Shown: positions 18,614-28,121, numbered from the stretch's first letter. The stretch: 64,000 bases of DNA from Rhodobacter sp. (GCA_027487575.1 JAIYDJ010000087.1:25396-89395); one strand, 5' to 3'. A program made the numbers and translations. The notes: generated from the sequence alone by a model not told the origin.

Positions 18614-19894
18614 TCACCGGAACAGCGCGGGCAGCCAGAGAGAGACGGCAGGCACATAGGTGACCAGCATCAGCACCGCGAACCCCGCACCATAGAAGGG
18701 CCAGATCGTGCGCATCGATTCTGCCACGCTGATCTTGCCCACGGCGCAGGCGACGAACTGCACCGCGCCCACGGGCGGCGTGTTCAGACCAATCCCGCAG
18801 TTCAGGATCATGATGATGCCGAACTGCACCGGGTCGATCCCGTACGCCTGCGCGATCGGCAGAAAGATCGGCGTGGTGATGATGATCGTGGGGCCCATGT
18901 CCATGAAGGTGCCGAGCAGCAGCAGGATGATGTTGATGATCAGCAGGATCACGATCGGGTTGTCCGAGATCGTCTTCATCCACTCGATCAGGGCGGCGGG
19001 CACCTGATGAAAGGCCATCAGCCAGGAAAACGCCGATGCCGTGCCGATGATCAGCAGCACCATCGCCGTTGTGCGCACCGCCCCCGCCGTTGCCGCCAGA
19101 AACGCCTTCAGGTCCAGTTCGCGATAGACGAAATAGGTGACGGCGATGGCATAAAGCACCGCGACGCACGAACTTTCCGTCGCGGTGAAAATGCCCGACC
19201 GCACGCCGCCGAAGATGATCGCGATCAGCAGGATGCCCGGAATGGCCACCGCCCCCAGATGGGCAACCATCGCCCAGCCGGGAAAGGCCTCGGTCGGGTA
19301 GCCGCGCTTGCGCGCCACGATCCAGGCCGCAACCATCAGCGAGCCGGCCAGCAGAAATCCGGGCAGGATGCCGGCCGTGAACAGGTCGGCAATCGAGATC
19401 GACCCGCCCGCCGAGATCGAATAGATGATCAGATTGTGCGACGGCGGGATCAGGATCGCGATCAGCGAGGCCATCGCCGTGATGTTGACCGCGTAATCCG
19501 CATCATAGCCGCGCGCCTTCATCTGCGGGATCATGATACCGCCGACCGCGGCCGCCTCGGCCACCGCCGATCCCGAAATGCCGCCGAACAGGGTCGAAGC
19601 GGCGATGTTCACCTGCCCCAGCCCGCCGCGGACATGCCCGATCATCGAACCCGCAAAGGCCACGATGCGCGTGGCAATCCCGCCGCGCACCATCAGGTCG
19701 CCGGCAAAGATGAACAGCGGAATCGCCATCAGGGAAAACACGCTGACCCCGGAATTCATCCGCTGGAACACGATGATCGGCGGCAGGTCCATATACAGCA
19801 CCGTCAGCAGCGACGCCGCCCCCAGACAATAGGCCACCGGCGTGCCGATCAGCAGCAGCAGGGTGAAGGACCCGAAAAGTATCCACATCTCCAT
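18614..19894 (-). CDS. dctM: TRAP transporter large permease (DctM)
   Basis: A 426-aa very hydrophobic protein with about 12 membrane segments, typical of the DctM/SiaM family. Conserved stretches are TPVAYCLG near the start, IPLFIFAGDLMVRGGIA and NCGIGLNTPPVG near the C-terminus. It is the proton- or sodium-coupled channel part of the TRAP importer and works with DctQ, whose stop is 3 nt upstream, and DctP. In this cluster it likely imports uronates or short unsaturated oligomers. Confidence 0.94.
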   Translation of the reverse strand: MEMWILFGSFTLLLLIGTPVAYCLGAASLLTVLYMDLPPIIVFQRMNSGVSVFSLMAIPLFIFAGDLMVRGGIATRIVAFAGSMIGHVRGGLGQVNIAASTLFGGISGSAVAEAAAVGGIMIPQMKARGYDADYAVNITAMASLIAILIPPSHNLIIYSISAGGSISIADLFTAGILPGFLLAGSLMVAAWIVARKRGYPTEAFPGWAMVAHLGAVAIPGILLIAIIFGGVRSGIFTATESSCVAVLYAIAVTYFVYRELDLKAFLAATAGAVRTTAMVLLIIGTASAFSWLMAFHQVPAALIEWMKTISDNPIVILLIINIILLLLGTFMDMGPTIIITTPIFLPIAQAYGIDPVQFGIIMILNCGIGLNTPPVGAVQFVACAVGKISVAESMRTIWPFYGAGFAVLMLVTYVPAVSLWLPALFR

Positions 19895-19897
19895 GGC

Positions 19898-20428
19898 TCA
19901 GACCTCGCTGGTTTTCTGGTGGGCGACGGATGTGCTGGCGGTGTCAAGCCCGGCGAACCGCCGCAGCAGGCGTTCCAGCGAGAACAGCACCACCAGCCCG
20001 CCGCCCAGAACTACGGGCACCATGCTGATCCCGTCGGGCAGTCCCAGGGCGGGCATCCTCGCCCCCCAGGCGGCGGCGCCAAGCTGCCAGCCGTAGAAGG
20101 CCATCGCCGCCCCGAACACCAGCACGATGGCATCCGACAGGCTTTCCATCGCCAGGCGGACCTGGGGCGACACCAGACTGCTGAGCAGGTCGAAACTCAG
20201 ATGAAACCCCTCGCGGGTGCCCACGGCGCTGCCCAGAAAGATGAACCAGCCCATCAGCAGAACCGACACCGGCTCGCTCCAGACCAGCGAGGAATTCAGC
20301 GCATACCGGAAAAACACCTGCGCCCCGACGATCAGGGTCATCGCGACCATCGCCAAACCCGCCAGCCACAGCGCAAGATCGGACAGCGCGGCAAGGCCGC
20401 GCGCTACGGATTTCATCATGGATTGCAC
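19898..20428 (-). CDS. dctQ: TRAP transporter small permease (DctQ)
   Basis: A 176-aa membrane protein with four predicted membrane segments, the usual DctQ layout (first about 13-37, LALWLAGLAMVAMTLIVGAQVFFRY). It forms the membrane complex with DctM. The start is a GTG at 20428 with AGGAG 7 nt upstream; an ATG in another frame lies between and would not encode this protein. A strong hairpin lies just upstream, between this gene and dctP. Confidence 0.9.
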   Translation of the reverse strand: MQSMMKSVARGLAALSDLALWLAGLAMVAMTLIVGAQVFFRYALNSSLVWSEPVSVLLMGWFIFLGSAVGTREGFHLSFDLLSSLVSPQVRLAMESLSDAIVLVFGAAMAFYGWQLGAAAWGARMPALGLPDGISMVPVVLGGGLVVLFSLERLLRRFAGLDTASTSVAHQKTSEV

Positions 20429-20446
20429 GGCATAGCTCCTGGGTTT

Positions 20447-20470
20447 GCGGGGGGACGGATGCCCCCCCGC
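20447..20470 (-). terminator. Intercistronic hairpin between dctP and dctQ
   Basis: Arms GCGGGGGG (20447-20454) and CCCCCCGC (20463-20470) form an 8-bp all-GC stem with an 8-nt loop, directly after the dctP stop. No T-run follows. The likely role is partial termination or protection of the dctP mRNA so that the binding protein exceeds the permeases. Confidence 0.65.
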
Positions 20471-20477
20471 CTTCAGT

Positions 20478-21461
20478 TCACTCGGTCGCCTGGATTCGGG
20501 TCACCAGATCCTGCAGTTTGGGCGTGTTGGCGTGCTTTTCGTAGACCGGGACCATCGCCTCGATGAACGGGGTCTTGTCGATGTCGTCGATGATCTGCAC
20601 GCCCGCCGCCCGGACCTTTTCCTCGGACAGCTTTTCGCGCGCAGCCCACAGATCGCGGTTGATCGGCATGGCATCCTTGCCCGCCTGCCGGATCAGCGCC
20701 TGATCTTCGGGTGACAACTTGTCCCAGGTAACCTTGGACATCACCAAAACCTCGGGCACGATCAGGTGCTGGTTCAGCGTGTAGTAGCCTGCCACCTCGA
20801 AATGCCCCGAGGATTCAAACGAAGGCCAGTTGTTTTCGGCCCCGTCGATCACCCCGGTCTGCAGGGCAGAATACACCTCGCCGTAAGGCATCGGCGTCGC
20901 GTTGGCGCCCAGCGCGGCCATCATGTCGACAAAGACATCCGACTGCATCACGCGCACCTTCATGCCGGCCATGTCGGCCACCGAGGTGATCGGCTTCTTC
21001 GAATTGTAGAAGCTGCGCGAACCGCTGTCGAAATAGGCCAGACCGATGAAGCCGTGCGGCTCGAATGCGGCAAGGATCTCATCTCCGACCGGGCCGTCCA
21101 TCACGCGGTGCATGTGGTCGGTGCCCCGGAAGATGAAGGGCAGCGAGACGACCTTGGTTTCCTCGATGATGTTGTTGAACGGCCCCATCGACACGCGGTT
21201 CATGTCGATCACACCGAACTTGGTCTGCTCGATCGTGTCCTTTTCCTCGCCCAGTTGCGCCGAGTGGAACACCTCGATGCAGATGCGCCCGCCCGAGCGT
21301 TCCTTGAGCATTTCGCCCATCTTCTGCACGGCGGCGACGGTCGGATAGCCGTCGGGGTGGGTGTCGGACGAACGTAGCGTCACCTCGCATTCCGCAAAGG
21401 CACCGGTGGCCATCGTGGCCGAAGCCAGCAAGGCGGCCGTCAGGGTCTTGAAGTAGGTCAT
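20478..21461 (-). CDS. dctP: TRAP transporter substrate-binding protein (DctP)
   Basis: A 327-aa exported protein with a signal peptide ending around TGAFAEC. It belongs to the DctP/SiaP family, with the ligand-anchoring region [23 protein letters not shown] and [10 protein letters not shown]. The arginine of KVRVMQ is the usual carboxylate anchor, fitting an acidic sugar ligand. ATG 21461 has GGGAGGA 6 nt upstream; the longer frame lacks such a site. The uronate genes around it suggest uronate import. Confidence 0.92.
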   Translation of the reverse strand: MTYFKTLTAALLASATMATGAFAECEVTLRSSDTHPDGYPTVAAVQKMGEMLKERSGGRICIEVFHSAQLGEEKDTIEQTKFGVIDMNRVSMGPFNNIIEETKVVSLPFIFRGTDHMHRVMDGPVGDEILAAFEPHGFIGLAYFDSGSRSFYNSKKPITSVADMAGMKVRVMQSDVFVDMMAALGANATPMPYGEVYSALQTGVIDGAENNWPSFESSGHFEVAGYYTLNQHLIVPEVLVMSKVTWDKLSPEDQALIRQAGKDAMPINRDLWAAREKLSEEKVRAAGVQIIDDIDKTPFIEAMVPVYEKHANTPKLQDLVTRIQATE

Positions 21462-21485
21462 TGATAGTCCTCCCATGGTTCAGCT

Positions 21486-22889
21486 TCAGAGTCGGTAGGC
21501 CTGTTTCGCCAACCGGTAGGCAAGGTCATGTGCGACCTCGAATGCCTCATCCTCGTCCAACTGGCCTTGGCTGATCAGCGAGGCAAGGAATGCACAGTCC
21601 ACCCGGCGCGCAACGTCGTGACGGGCCGGAATCGAACAGAAGGCGCGGGTGTCGTCATTGAACCCGGCGGTGTTGTAGAAACCGGCGGTTTCGGTCGCCA
21701 TCTGGCGGAACCGCAACATGCCTTCGGGTGAATCATGGAACCACCACGGCGGTCCCAGCTTCAGCGACGGATAGGCCCCGGCCAGGGGCGCCAGTTCGCG
21801 CGCGTAGGCGGATTCATCAAGCGTGAACAGGATCACCGACAGGCCGGGTTCCATCCCGACCGCGTCCAGCATCGGCTTCAGCGCCCGGACATAGTCGGTG
21901 CGGGTGGGGATATCGAAGCCCTTGTCGCGCCCGAACCGCGCCATCACCTGTGGCGAATGGTTGCGCGAAGACCCCGGATGTATCTGCATGACCATCCCGT
22001 CATCAAGGCTCATCCGCGCCATTTCCGTCAGCATGTGGCCCCGAAAGGCATCGGCCTGTTCCGGCGTGCACCGGCCCTGCAGGGCGAGGTCGAACAGCGC
22101 CGCCGCATCGGCCTGCGACAGGTTTTCGGTGCGCGCCGTCGCGTGGCCATGATCGGTGGCGGTGGCACCGAAACCGCGAAAGAAGGTGCGCCGGGTCCGG
22201 TGCGCGCGCAGGTATCCCTGCCAACCGGTCGCCGGTTCACCGGTCAGGTCGCCGAAGAGTTCGATGTTGCGGGCAAAGCCGGCAATCTCGGGGTCGATGA
22301 CGGCGTCGGGACGGTAGGTCGTCACGACTCGCCCAGTCCAGCCGCTGTCGCGGATCGTGCGGTGCCAGAGCAGATCGTCCAGCGGGCTTTCTGTGGTGGC
22401 AATCACCTCGATGTTGAACTGCCGGAACAGCGCACGCGGGCGGAATTCGGGTCGGGTCAGGCAGTCCGCGATATGGTCATAGGCGGCATCGGCATTGGCC
22501 ACGCAAAGCCGGTCGTGCCAGCCGAAGACGGTGGAAAACGCGTGGTCCAGCCACAACCGCGAAGGTGTGCCCCGGAACAGGTGATAATGCGCGGCAAAGA
22601 TGCGCCAGATGGCGCGCGGATCAGTCTGGACCGGCCCGCCATCGACGCGCGGCACCCCAAGGTCTTCCAGTGCGATGCCCTGCGAACACAGCATCCGGAA
22701 GACGTAGTGATCGGGGGTCACGAAAAGCTGTGCCGGATCGGGAAAGGGCAGGTCTTCGGCAAACCAGCGCGGGTCGGTGTGGCCATGGGGGCTGACGATC
22801 GGCAGGGACCGGACGGCGTCATACAGACGGCGCGCCACGTTCCGAACGGCAGGCTCTGCCGGAAACAACCTGTCATCGTCCAAAGCCAA
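21486..22889 (-). CDS. uxaC: Glucuronate isomerase UxaC
   Basis: A 467-aa metal-dependent amidohydrolase-fold isomerase, converting D-glucuronate to D-fructuronate (and galacturonate to tagaturonate). The N-terminal HGH motif (His35, His37 in VSPHGHTDP), WLDHAFSTVFG and QIHPGSSRNHSP are family marks. The start codon is TTG at 22889 with GGAGGGG 6 nt upstream; no nearby in-frame ATG exists. It is the first gene of the minus-strand uronate operon, facing the GntR gene. Confidence 0.95.
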   Translation of the reverse strand: MALDDDRLFPAEPAVRNVARRLYDAVRSLPIVSPHGHTDPRWFAEDLPFPDPAQLFVTPDHYVFRMLCSQGIALEDLGVPRVDGGPVQTDPRAIWRIFAAHYHLFRGTPSRLWLDHAFSTVFGWHDRLCVANADAAYDHIADCLTRPEFRPRALFRQFNIEVIATTESPLDDLLWHRTIRDSGWTGRVVTTYRPDAVIDPEIAGFARNIELFGDLTGEPATGWQGYLRAHRTRRTFFRGFGATATDHGHATARTENLSQADAAALFDLALQGRCTPEQADAFRGHMLTEMARMSLDDGMVMQIHPGSSRNHSPQVMARFGRDKGFDIPTRTDYVRALKPMLDAVGMEPGLSVILFTLDESAYARELAPLAGAYPSLKLGPPWWFHDSPEGMLRFRQMATETAGFYNTAGFNDDTRAFCSIPARHDVARRVDCAFLASLISQGQLDEDEAFEVAHDLAYRLAKQAYRL

Positions 22890-22930
22890 GGTCCGCCCCT
22901 CCCTCTTGCCCTGCGACCATGACCGAATGA

Positions 22931-22958
22931 TGACATACTAGTCAAGTGATATTCTAGT
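22931..22958. promoter_or_regulatory. Candidate operator of the uronate regulon
   Basis: Between the divergent uxaC and gntR genes lie two inverted repeats: TGAC-N6-GTCA at 22931-22944, and ACTAG (22937-22941) with CTAGT (22954-22958). Position and symmetry fit binding of the dimeric GntR regulator encoded next door. The sequence does not match the known E. coli UxuR/ExuR sites, so the assignment rests on position and symmetry. Confidence 0.35.
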
Positions 22959-23019
22959 TGCACTTCAGGACCACCCCGCGTAGCGTAAGTCCTGATGCAG
23001 CACGCTGGGAGAGTTCGCG

Positions 23020-23712
23020 GTGCAAAGTGGGATGCTGGCGCTGGAGCGGATACAACGGCCCTCGGTTTCGGATGCCGTGTTCGAGGAACTGAACCGGCAG
23101 ATCCTGACGCTTGTCCTTGCACCCGGCATGAAGGTTTCCGAAGTCGACGTCGCGCAGGCCTTGGGCGTATCGCGCCAGCCGGTGCGCGACGCCTTTTACC
23201 GGCTGTCCAAGCTGGGTTTCCTGACCATCCGCCCGCAGCGCGCAACGACGGTTTCGCTGATCTCGGAACGGTCGGTGATGCAGGCGCGGTTCGTGCGGAC
23301 CGCGATCGAGCTGGAAACCGTGCGGGCGGCGTGCGAACGACTGACCGAGCCGGATTTCGACGCCCTGGCCGCCATTCTGGACGAACAGGCCGGAACCGTC
23401 TCGCCCCGCGACGCGGAGCGGTTCCATCGGCTGGACGACCAGTTTCACCGCGAGATAAGCGAACGCGCCGGGCACGGGTATGTCTGGGACATCATCCGCG
23501 AAAACAAGGCGCATATGGACCGGGTGCGCTATCTTTCGCTGTCCTTTGCATCCGAGCGCGCCTACCGCGAACACCGCGAGATTCTGGGCGCGATCCGATC
23601 ACGGGACGTGCATGCGGCAACCGCGGCGATCCGCGTGCACCTTTTGCGCATCATCGACCAGATCGTGCAGATCCGGGCGTCTTACAGCACCTATTTCGAT
23701 CAGGAAGACTGA
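23020..23712 (+). CDS. GntR-family (FCD) transcription regulator of the uronate cluster
   Basis: A 230-aa regulator. An N-terminal winged helix (about 15-80; VAQALGVSRQPVRDAFYRL) is followed by an all-helical FCD ligand domain (about 90-220) with DDQFHREI and the histidines used for metal binding. Regulators of this class sense uronates or their breakdown products. The GTG at 23020 has GGGAGAG 6 nt upstream and is preferred over the ATG at 23032. It is divergent from uxaC and overlaps in transcription with kdgK, whose start follows after 2 nt. Confidence 0.88.
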   Translation: MQSGMLALERIQRPSVSDAVFEELNRQILTLVLAPGMKVSEVDVAQALGVSRQPVRDAFYRLSKLGFLTIRPQRATTVSLISERSVMQARFVRTAIELETVRAACERLTEPDFDALAAILDEQAGTVSPRDAERFHRLDDQFHREISERAGHGYVWDIIRENKAHMDRVRYLSLSFASERAYREHREILGAIRSRDVHAATAAIRVHLLRIIDQIVQIRASYSTYFDQED

Positions 23713-23714
23713 CC

Positions 23715-24611
23715 TTGCGGGTGGTCTGCATCGGGGAATGCATGGTCGAAATGGCCCCGGAAGCGGATGGCCGCTTTGTCATGGGCTTTGCCGGCGACAC
23801 GTTCAACACGGCTTGGTATCTGCGCCGCATCCTGCCGGGGGACTGGCAGGTCGATTATCTGACTGCCGTCGGCGACGATCCGATGTCCGCCCGACTGGCA
23901 GCCTTCCTGGCCGACGAAGGCATCGGCACCACCCATGTCCGCCAGATCGCGGGCGGCACGGTCGGGCTTTACATGATCTCGCTGTCGGGGGCCGAACGCA
24001 GCTTTTCCTACTGGCGTTCCGCATCGGCGGCCCGCCGCCTTGCCGAGGATGAGGGCGCGTTGCAGCGGGCGCTGAAAGGCGCGGACCTTGCCTATGTCTC
24101 GGGAATCACGCTGGCCATCCTGCCCCCTGCGGACCGGGTGCGCCTGCTGGCCGCCCTTTCCGCCGCGCAGGCAAGCGGCACCCTTCTCGCCTTCGATCCC
24201 AACATGCGGCCGCGCCTTTGGCCCGACGTCGACACCATGCGGCGCGAGGTGCTGAAGGCCGCGGATGGAATGGACATCGTGCTGCCCTCGTTCGACGAAG
24301 AGGCGCTGCATTGCGGCGACGCAACCCCCGAAGCCACCGCGCGCCGCTATGCCGATGCGGGTGCAGGAATGGTAGTGGTCAAGAATGGCGCGGGGGAAAT
24401 CGTGCTGCGGCAGGCCGGACAGGAAATCCGGTATCAGCCGCCGAAGGCCGAACAGGTCATCGATACGACCGCCGCCGGTGACAGCTTCAACGCGGGGTTT
24501 CTTGCGGCCTGTCTGCACGGCCGCCCCCTGCCGGAAGCCTTGGCTGACGGCGCAAGACTGGCCCGCCATGTGATCGGCGCGCGCGGCGCACTGGTTCGGC
24601 TGCCGACCTGA
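23715..24611 (+). CDS. kdgK: 2-keto-3-deoxygluconate kinase KdgK
   Basis: A 298-aa PfkB-family sugar kinase. The N-terminal GECMVEM with FAGDTFNTAWYL and the C-terminal catalytic motif DTTAAGDSFNAGF (base Asp in GDSF) are characteristic. It phosphorylates KDG, the shared product of UxuA and KduD. The start is a TTG at 23715, with AGGAAG 7 nt upstream, 2 nt after the gntR stop. KDPG aldolase, the next enzyme, is not in this window. Confidence 0.92.
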   Translation: MRVVCIGECMVEMAPEADGRFVMGFAGDTFNTAWYLRRILPGDWQVDYLTAVGDDPMSARLAAFLADEGIGTTHVRQIAGGTVGLYMISLSGAERSFSYWRSASAARRLAEDEGALQRALKGADLAYVSGITLAILPPADRVRLLAALSAAQASGTLLAFDPNMRPRLWPDVDTMRREVLKAADGMDIVLPSFDEEALHCGDATPEATARRYADAGAGMVVVKNGAGEIVLRQAGQEIRYQPPKAEQVIDTTAAGDSFNAGFLAACLHGRPLPEALADGARLARHVIGARGALVRLPT

Positions 24612-24624
24612 ACCTGCCGGTGAA

Positions 24625-24648
24625 GCTGTTCGTCCCGGAAAGAACAGC
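24625..24648 (+). terminator. Hairpin after kdgK
   Basis: Perfect 7-bp arms GCTGTTC (24625-24631) and GAACAGC (24642-24648) with a 10-nt loop lie 13 nt after the kdgK stop. No T-run follows, so termination is uncertain. The remaining stretch to the decarboxylase start at 24797 holds no supported gene. Confidence 0.4.
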
Positions 24649-24796
24649 ATGGTGGCGCCCAATGCCCACCCCGCCCTTGACGGCATCGCCCGCAGCGGAA
24701 ACAAGCACCTGAACGGCGCAACCAGATTTCCGTGGTCCGACGACGCAAGCAGACCGGCTTCGTTGTTGCCGCCCCGGACCGATCAAGGGGATACCC

Positions 24797-27088
24797 ATGA
24801 AATTCCGCTTCCCCATCGTCATCATCGACGAAGACTTCCGCTCTGAGAATTCGTCGGGGCTTGGCATCCGGGCCATGGCAGAAGCCATCGAGACGGAAGG
24901 CTTTGAAGTGCTGGGCGTCACCAGCTATGGCGATCTGTCGAAATTCGCCCAGCAGCAGTCCCGCGCCAGCGCCTTCGTGCTGTCGATCGACGACGAAGAG
25001 TTCAGCCCCGGTCCGGACATAGACCCCGCCGTGGTCAACCTGCGCAACTTCATCACCGAGGTGCGCCGCAAGAACGAAGACGTGCCGATCTATGTCTATG
25101 GCGAGACCAAGACCAGCCGCCACCTGCCCAATGACATCCTGCGCGAGTTGCACGGCTTCATCCACATGTTCGAGGATACGCCGGAATTCGTGGCGCGCCA
25201 CATCATCCGCGAGGCCAAGACCTATCTGGAAGGTATCCAGCCGCCGTTCTTCAAGGCGCTTCTGGATTACGCCGAGGACGGGTCCTATTCCTGGCACTGT
25301 CCGGGGCATTCCGGCGGTGTGGCGTTCCTGAAAAGCCCGATCGGGCAGATGTATCACCAGTTCTACGGCGAGAACATGCTGCGCGCCGACGTCTGCAACT
25401 CGGTCGAGGAACTGGGCCAGTTGCTGGATCACAACGGTGCCATCGGCGCGTCGGAACGCAATGCGGCCCGCATCTTCAACGCCGACCACTGCTTTTTCGT
25501 GACCAACGGAACCTCGACGTCCAACAAGATCGTCTGGCACCATACGGTGGCCCCCGGTGACGTGGTGGTGGTGGACCGCAACTGCCACAAATCCATCCTG
25601 CACAGCATCATCATGACCGGTGCGATCCCGGTATTCCTGAAGCCCACGCGCAACCATTGGGGCATCATCGGTCCGATCCAGCAAAGCGCCTTCGAAGTCG
25701 AGGCGATCAAGGCGAAGATCCGGGCCAACCCGCTGCTGGCCGGGGTGGATGCCGATACCGTCAAGCCGCGCGTGATGACGCTGACGCAATCCACCTACGA
25801 TGGCGTGCTTTACAACACCGAGACGATCAAGAACCTGCTCGACGGCTATGTCGAGAACCTGCATTTCGACGAGGCCTGGCTGCCGCACGCGTCGTTCCAT
25901 CCCTTCTACGGCAATTTCCATTCCATGGGGCGCAAGCGCACGCGGCCCAAACATGCGGTCACCTACGCCACGCAGTCGCTGCACAAACTGCTCGCCGGGA
26001 TCAGCCAGGCGAGCCATGTTCTGGTGCAGGACAGCCAGGACACGGCGCTGGACCGCCATCTGTTCAACGAGGCGTATCTGATGCACACCTCGACCAGCCC
26101 GCAGTACAGCATCATCGCAAGTTGCGATGTGGCGGCGGCGATGATGGAACCTCCGGGCGGGACGGCGCTGGTCGAGGAAAGCATCGAGGAGGCGCTGGAT
26201 TTCCGCCGCGCCATGCGCAAGGTCGACGAGGAATACGGCGACGACGACTGGTGGTTCAAGGTCTGGGGGCCGGACAATCTGGCGGAAGAGGGCATCGGGC
26301 GCACCAAGGACTGGGTTCTGAAACGCACCGACGCCGATGGGGCTCAACTGTCGGACGGCGAGGAGAGTTGGCACGGGTTCGGCGACATGGCGCCCGGTTT
26401 CAACATGCTGGACCCGATCAAGGCGACGATCATCACACCCGGCCTCAACCTCGACGGCCGGTTCGAAACTACAGGCATCCCTGCCTCGATCGTCACAAAA
26501 TACCTTGCCGAGCATGGCGTGGTGGTCGAAAAGACCGGGCTTTACAGCTTTTTCATCATGTTCACGATCGGCATCACCAAGGGACGCTGGAACACGCTGC
26601 TGACCGCCCTGCAACAGTTCAAGGACGACCATGCCAAGAATCAGCCGATGTGGCGGTCCATGCCCGAATTCTGCACCAAGCATCCGCGCTATGAAACCAT
26701 GGGGCTGCGCGACCTGTGTCAGCACGTGCACACGCAATACGCCAGGCATGACGTGGCCATCCTGTCGACCGAAATCTACCTCAGCGACCTGACCCCGGCA
26801 ATGAAGCCCAGCGACGCCTATTCCCACATCGCCCGGCGCACCACGCAGAGGGTGCCGATCGACGATCTGGAAGGCCGCATCACCACCAGCCTTGTCACCC
26901 CCTATCCGCCGGGCATTCCCCTGCTGATCCCGGGCGAGGTGTTCAACCGCAAGATCGTGGATTATCTCAAGTTCAACCGCGAATTTGCGCGCGCCTGTCC
27001 CGGCTTCGAAACCGACATCCACGGCTTGGTGCAGCAGAAGGGCGAGGACGGCGCGTTGCAGTATTTCGCGGATTGCGTGGCAATCTAG
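24797..27088 (+). CDS. Arginine/lysine/ornithine decarboxylase (PLP fold type I)
   Basis: A 763-aa decarboxylase of the large biodegradative family (AdiA, CadA, SpeC/F). An N-terminal receiver-like wing (about 1-140) precedes the PLP domain. There Asp358 (HFDEAW) and Lys397 (TQSLHKLLAG) are the expected cofactor residues; CPGHSGG and VTNGTSTSNK are also present. The length and the Trp-rich segment fit AdiA-type arginine decarboxylase best, but lysine or ornithine remain possible. A good ribosome site (AAGGGG) precedes the ATG. The dimethylargininase-like gene and amino-acid importer beyond support an arginine theme. Confidence 0.85.
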   Translation: MKFRFPIVIIDEDFRSENSSGLGIRAMAEAIETEGFEVLGVTSYGDLSKFAQQQSRASAFVLSIDDEEFSPGPDIDPAVVNLRNFITEVRRKNEDVPIYVYGETKTSRHLPNDILRELHGFIHMFEDTPEFVARHIIREAKTYLEGIQPPFFKALLDYAEDGSYSWHCPGHSGGVAFLKSPIGQMYHQFYGENMLRADVCNSVEELGQLLDHNGAIGASERNAARIFNADHCFFVTNGTSTSNKIVWHHTVAPGDVVVVDRNCHKSILHSIIMTGAIPVFLKPTRNHWGIIGPIQQSAFEVEAIKAKIRANPLLAGVDADTVKPRVMTLTQSTYDGVLYNTETIKNLLDGYVENLHFDEAWLPHASFHPFYGNFHSMGRKRTRPKHAVTYATQSLHKLLAGISQASHVLVQDSQDTALDRHLFNEAYLMHTSTSPQYSIIASCDVAAAMMEPPGGTALVEESIEEALDFRRAMRKVDEEYGDDDWWFKVWGPDNLAEEGIGRTKDWVLKRTDADGAQLSDGEESWHGFGDMAPGFNMLDPIKATIITPGLNLDGRFETTGIPASIVTKYLAEHGVVVEKTGLYSFFIMFTIGITKGRWNTLLTALQQFKDDHAKNQPMWRSMPEFCTKHPRYETMGLRDLCQHVHTQYARHDVAILSTEIYLSDLTPAMKPSDAYSHIARRTTQRVPIDDLEGRITTSLVTPYPPGIPLLIPGEVFNRKIVDYLKFNREFARACPGFETDIHGLVQQKGEDGALQYFADCVAI

Positions 27089-27114
27089 GGGGCTGGAGAA
27101 TGTGGCGGCAGGGC

Positions 27115-27133
27115 AAAGGGCCGGTGGCCCTTT
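27115..27133. terminator. Bidirectional terminator between convergent genes
   Basis: AAAGGGCC (27115-27122) and GGCCCTTT (27126-27133) form a perfect 8-bp stem with a 3-nt loop, ending in short A and T runs on either strand. It lies between the convergent decarboxylase and dimethylargininase-like genes and can serve both. Confidence 0.65.
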
Positions 27134-27149
27134 CCCGTGCCGTCACGGG

Positions 27150-27944
27150 TTACGCGGCCTTCGGCGTGAACCGCAGCGACAGGCAGGACATGCCGCCGTC
27201 CAGCTTGGCACATTCCGAATTGCCGATTTCGCGCACGTCAAACCCGGCGTTCAGCAAGGCATCCCTTGTGCGGTCAAAGCCCGACGCCATCAGCACCAGA
27301 TCGTTGAACCTGATGGCATTGGCCGAGGCTTCTTCACCCTCGGCGGTGTGGATCACCCGGTAACCGTTGAAACACCCCGAGGCGTGGAGCCTTTTCGTAG
27401 ACAGGATCGTTTCGCCGTCCAGCAGCGAACAGTCGGTCTTGAAGTGCAGAACTCCGGGCGGGGTGTGCACTTCGCGCACGGCAAGGGGCCAGTCGGCGAC
27501 TTTGCGGATCAGTTCTGCTACGCCGCCTGCGTTGGTGCGGGCAGAGCGGCCGACGAGGATTTCTGTCTCGGTCACCAAAATGTCCCCGCCTTCGATGAAA
27601 CTTTCGGGGCCGTCGATCCGCCGGACATCCTGATACAGTGCGCGCAGATGCGGCTCCATTTCTGCGGCCTCGCCCAGACGCGAAGGCGCGCCGGGACGCA
27701 TGATGATGGCACCTTCTGGCAGGCACAAAGCGGTGTCTTCCACAAAGACGGAATCGGGAAACGCCTCCAGCGGGTCCAGTTCGATCACGGCGGCCCCGGT
27801 TTCGCGCAGGACGGTGACATAGTCTGCGTGGTGGCTTTGCATCCGCGCGAGGTCGGGATTTCCGGTGTCGACGGCGCGCAGTCCTTGAAGGATGGACTTG
27901 GCAGGCTTGCGCGTGATGGCATGGGTAAAGCGAAACGAGCGCAT
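27150..27944 (-). CDS. Dimethylargininase (DDAH)-like hydrolase
   Basis: A 264-aa protein of the guanidino-group modifying fold. The residues expected for dimethylarginine dimethylaminohydrolase are present: Glu118 and Asp121 (FIEGGD), catalytic His167 (LHFKTDCS) and nucleophile Cys254 near the C-terminus (GGMSCLSLR). Such enzymes turn methylated arginines into citrulline and a methylamine. The ATG at 27944 is supported by GAAAGG 6 nt upstream. It is divergent from the amino-acid importer, which may bring in the substrate. Confidence 0.87.
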   Translation of the reverse strand: MRSFRFTHAITRKPAKSILQGLRAVDTGNPDLARMQSHHADYVTVLRETGAAVIELDPLEAFPDSVFVEDTALCLPEGAIIMRPGAPSRLGEAAEMEPHLRALYQDVRRIDGPESFIEGGDILVTETEILVGRSARTNAGGVAELIRKVADWPLAVREVHTPPGVLHFKTDCSLLDGETILSTKRLHASGCFNGYRVIHTAEGEEASANAIRFNDLVLMASGFDRTRDALLNAGFDVREIGNSECAKLDGGMSCLSLRFTPKAA

Positions 27945-28121
27945 GGCGGGCCTTTCGATGCTGGGCTTTGCATTGCTAGCCACATCCCGCCCTGATGCAA
28001 GGCATGCCGCAACGGTCTGCGGCGAAATCCTGCAATTCGCGCGCTTCGGTGCCCGGCCCCGCAACCCATGGCTCCGATCCGCGTTGCGGTTGCCGTCAGT
28101 CCTTCGGATGCAGAACTCCCG

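Noticed and set aside
19007..20566. 519-codon plus-strand frame opposite the TRAP permeases
   Set aside because: Its extreme His/Arg/Gln content mirrors hydrophobic codons of dctM and dctQ; no domain seen.
24649..24846. 65-codon open frame between kdgK and the decarboxylase
   Set aside because: No ribosome site, no family similarity, and it runs into the decarboxylase start in another frame.
24434..27022. 862-codon minus-strand open frame opposite the decarboxylase
   Set aside because: The plus strand encodes a clear PLP decarboxylase with all motifs; the reverse frame has no recognisable domain.
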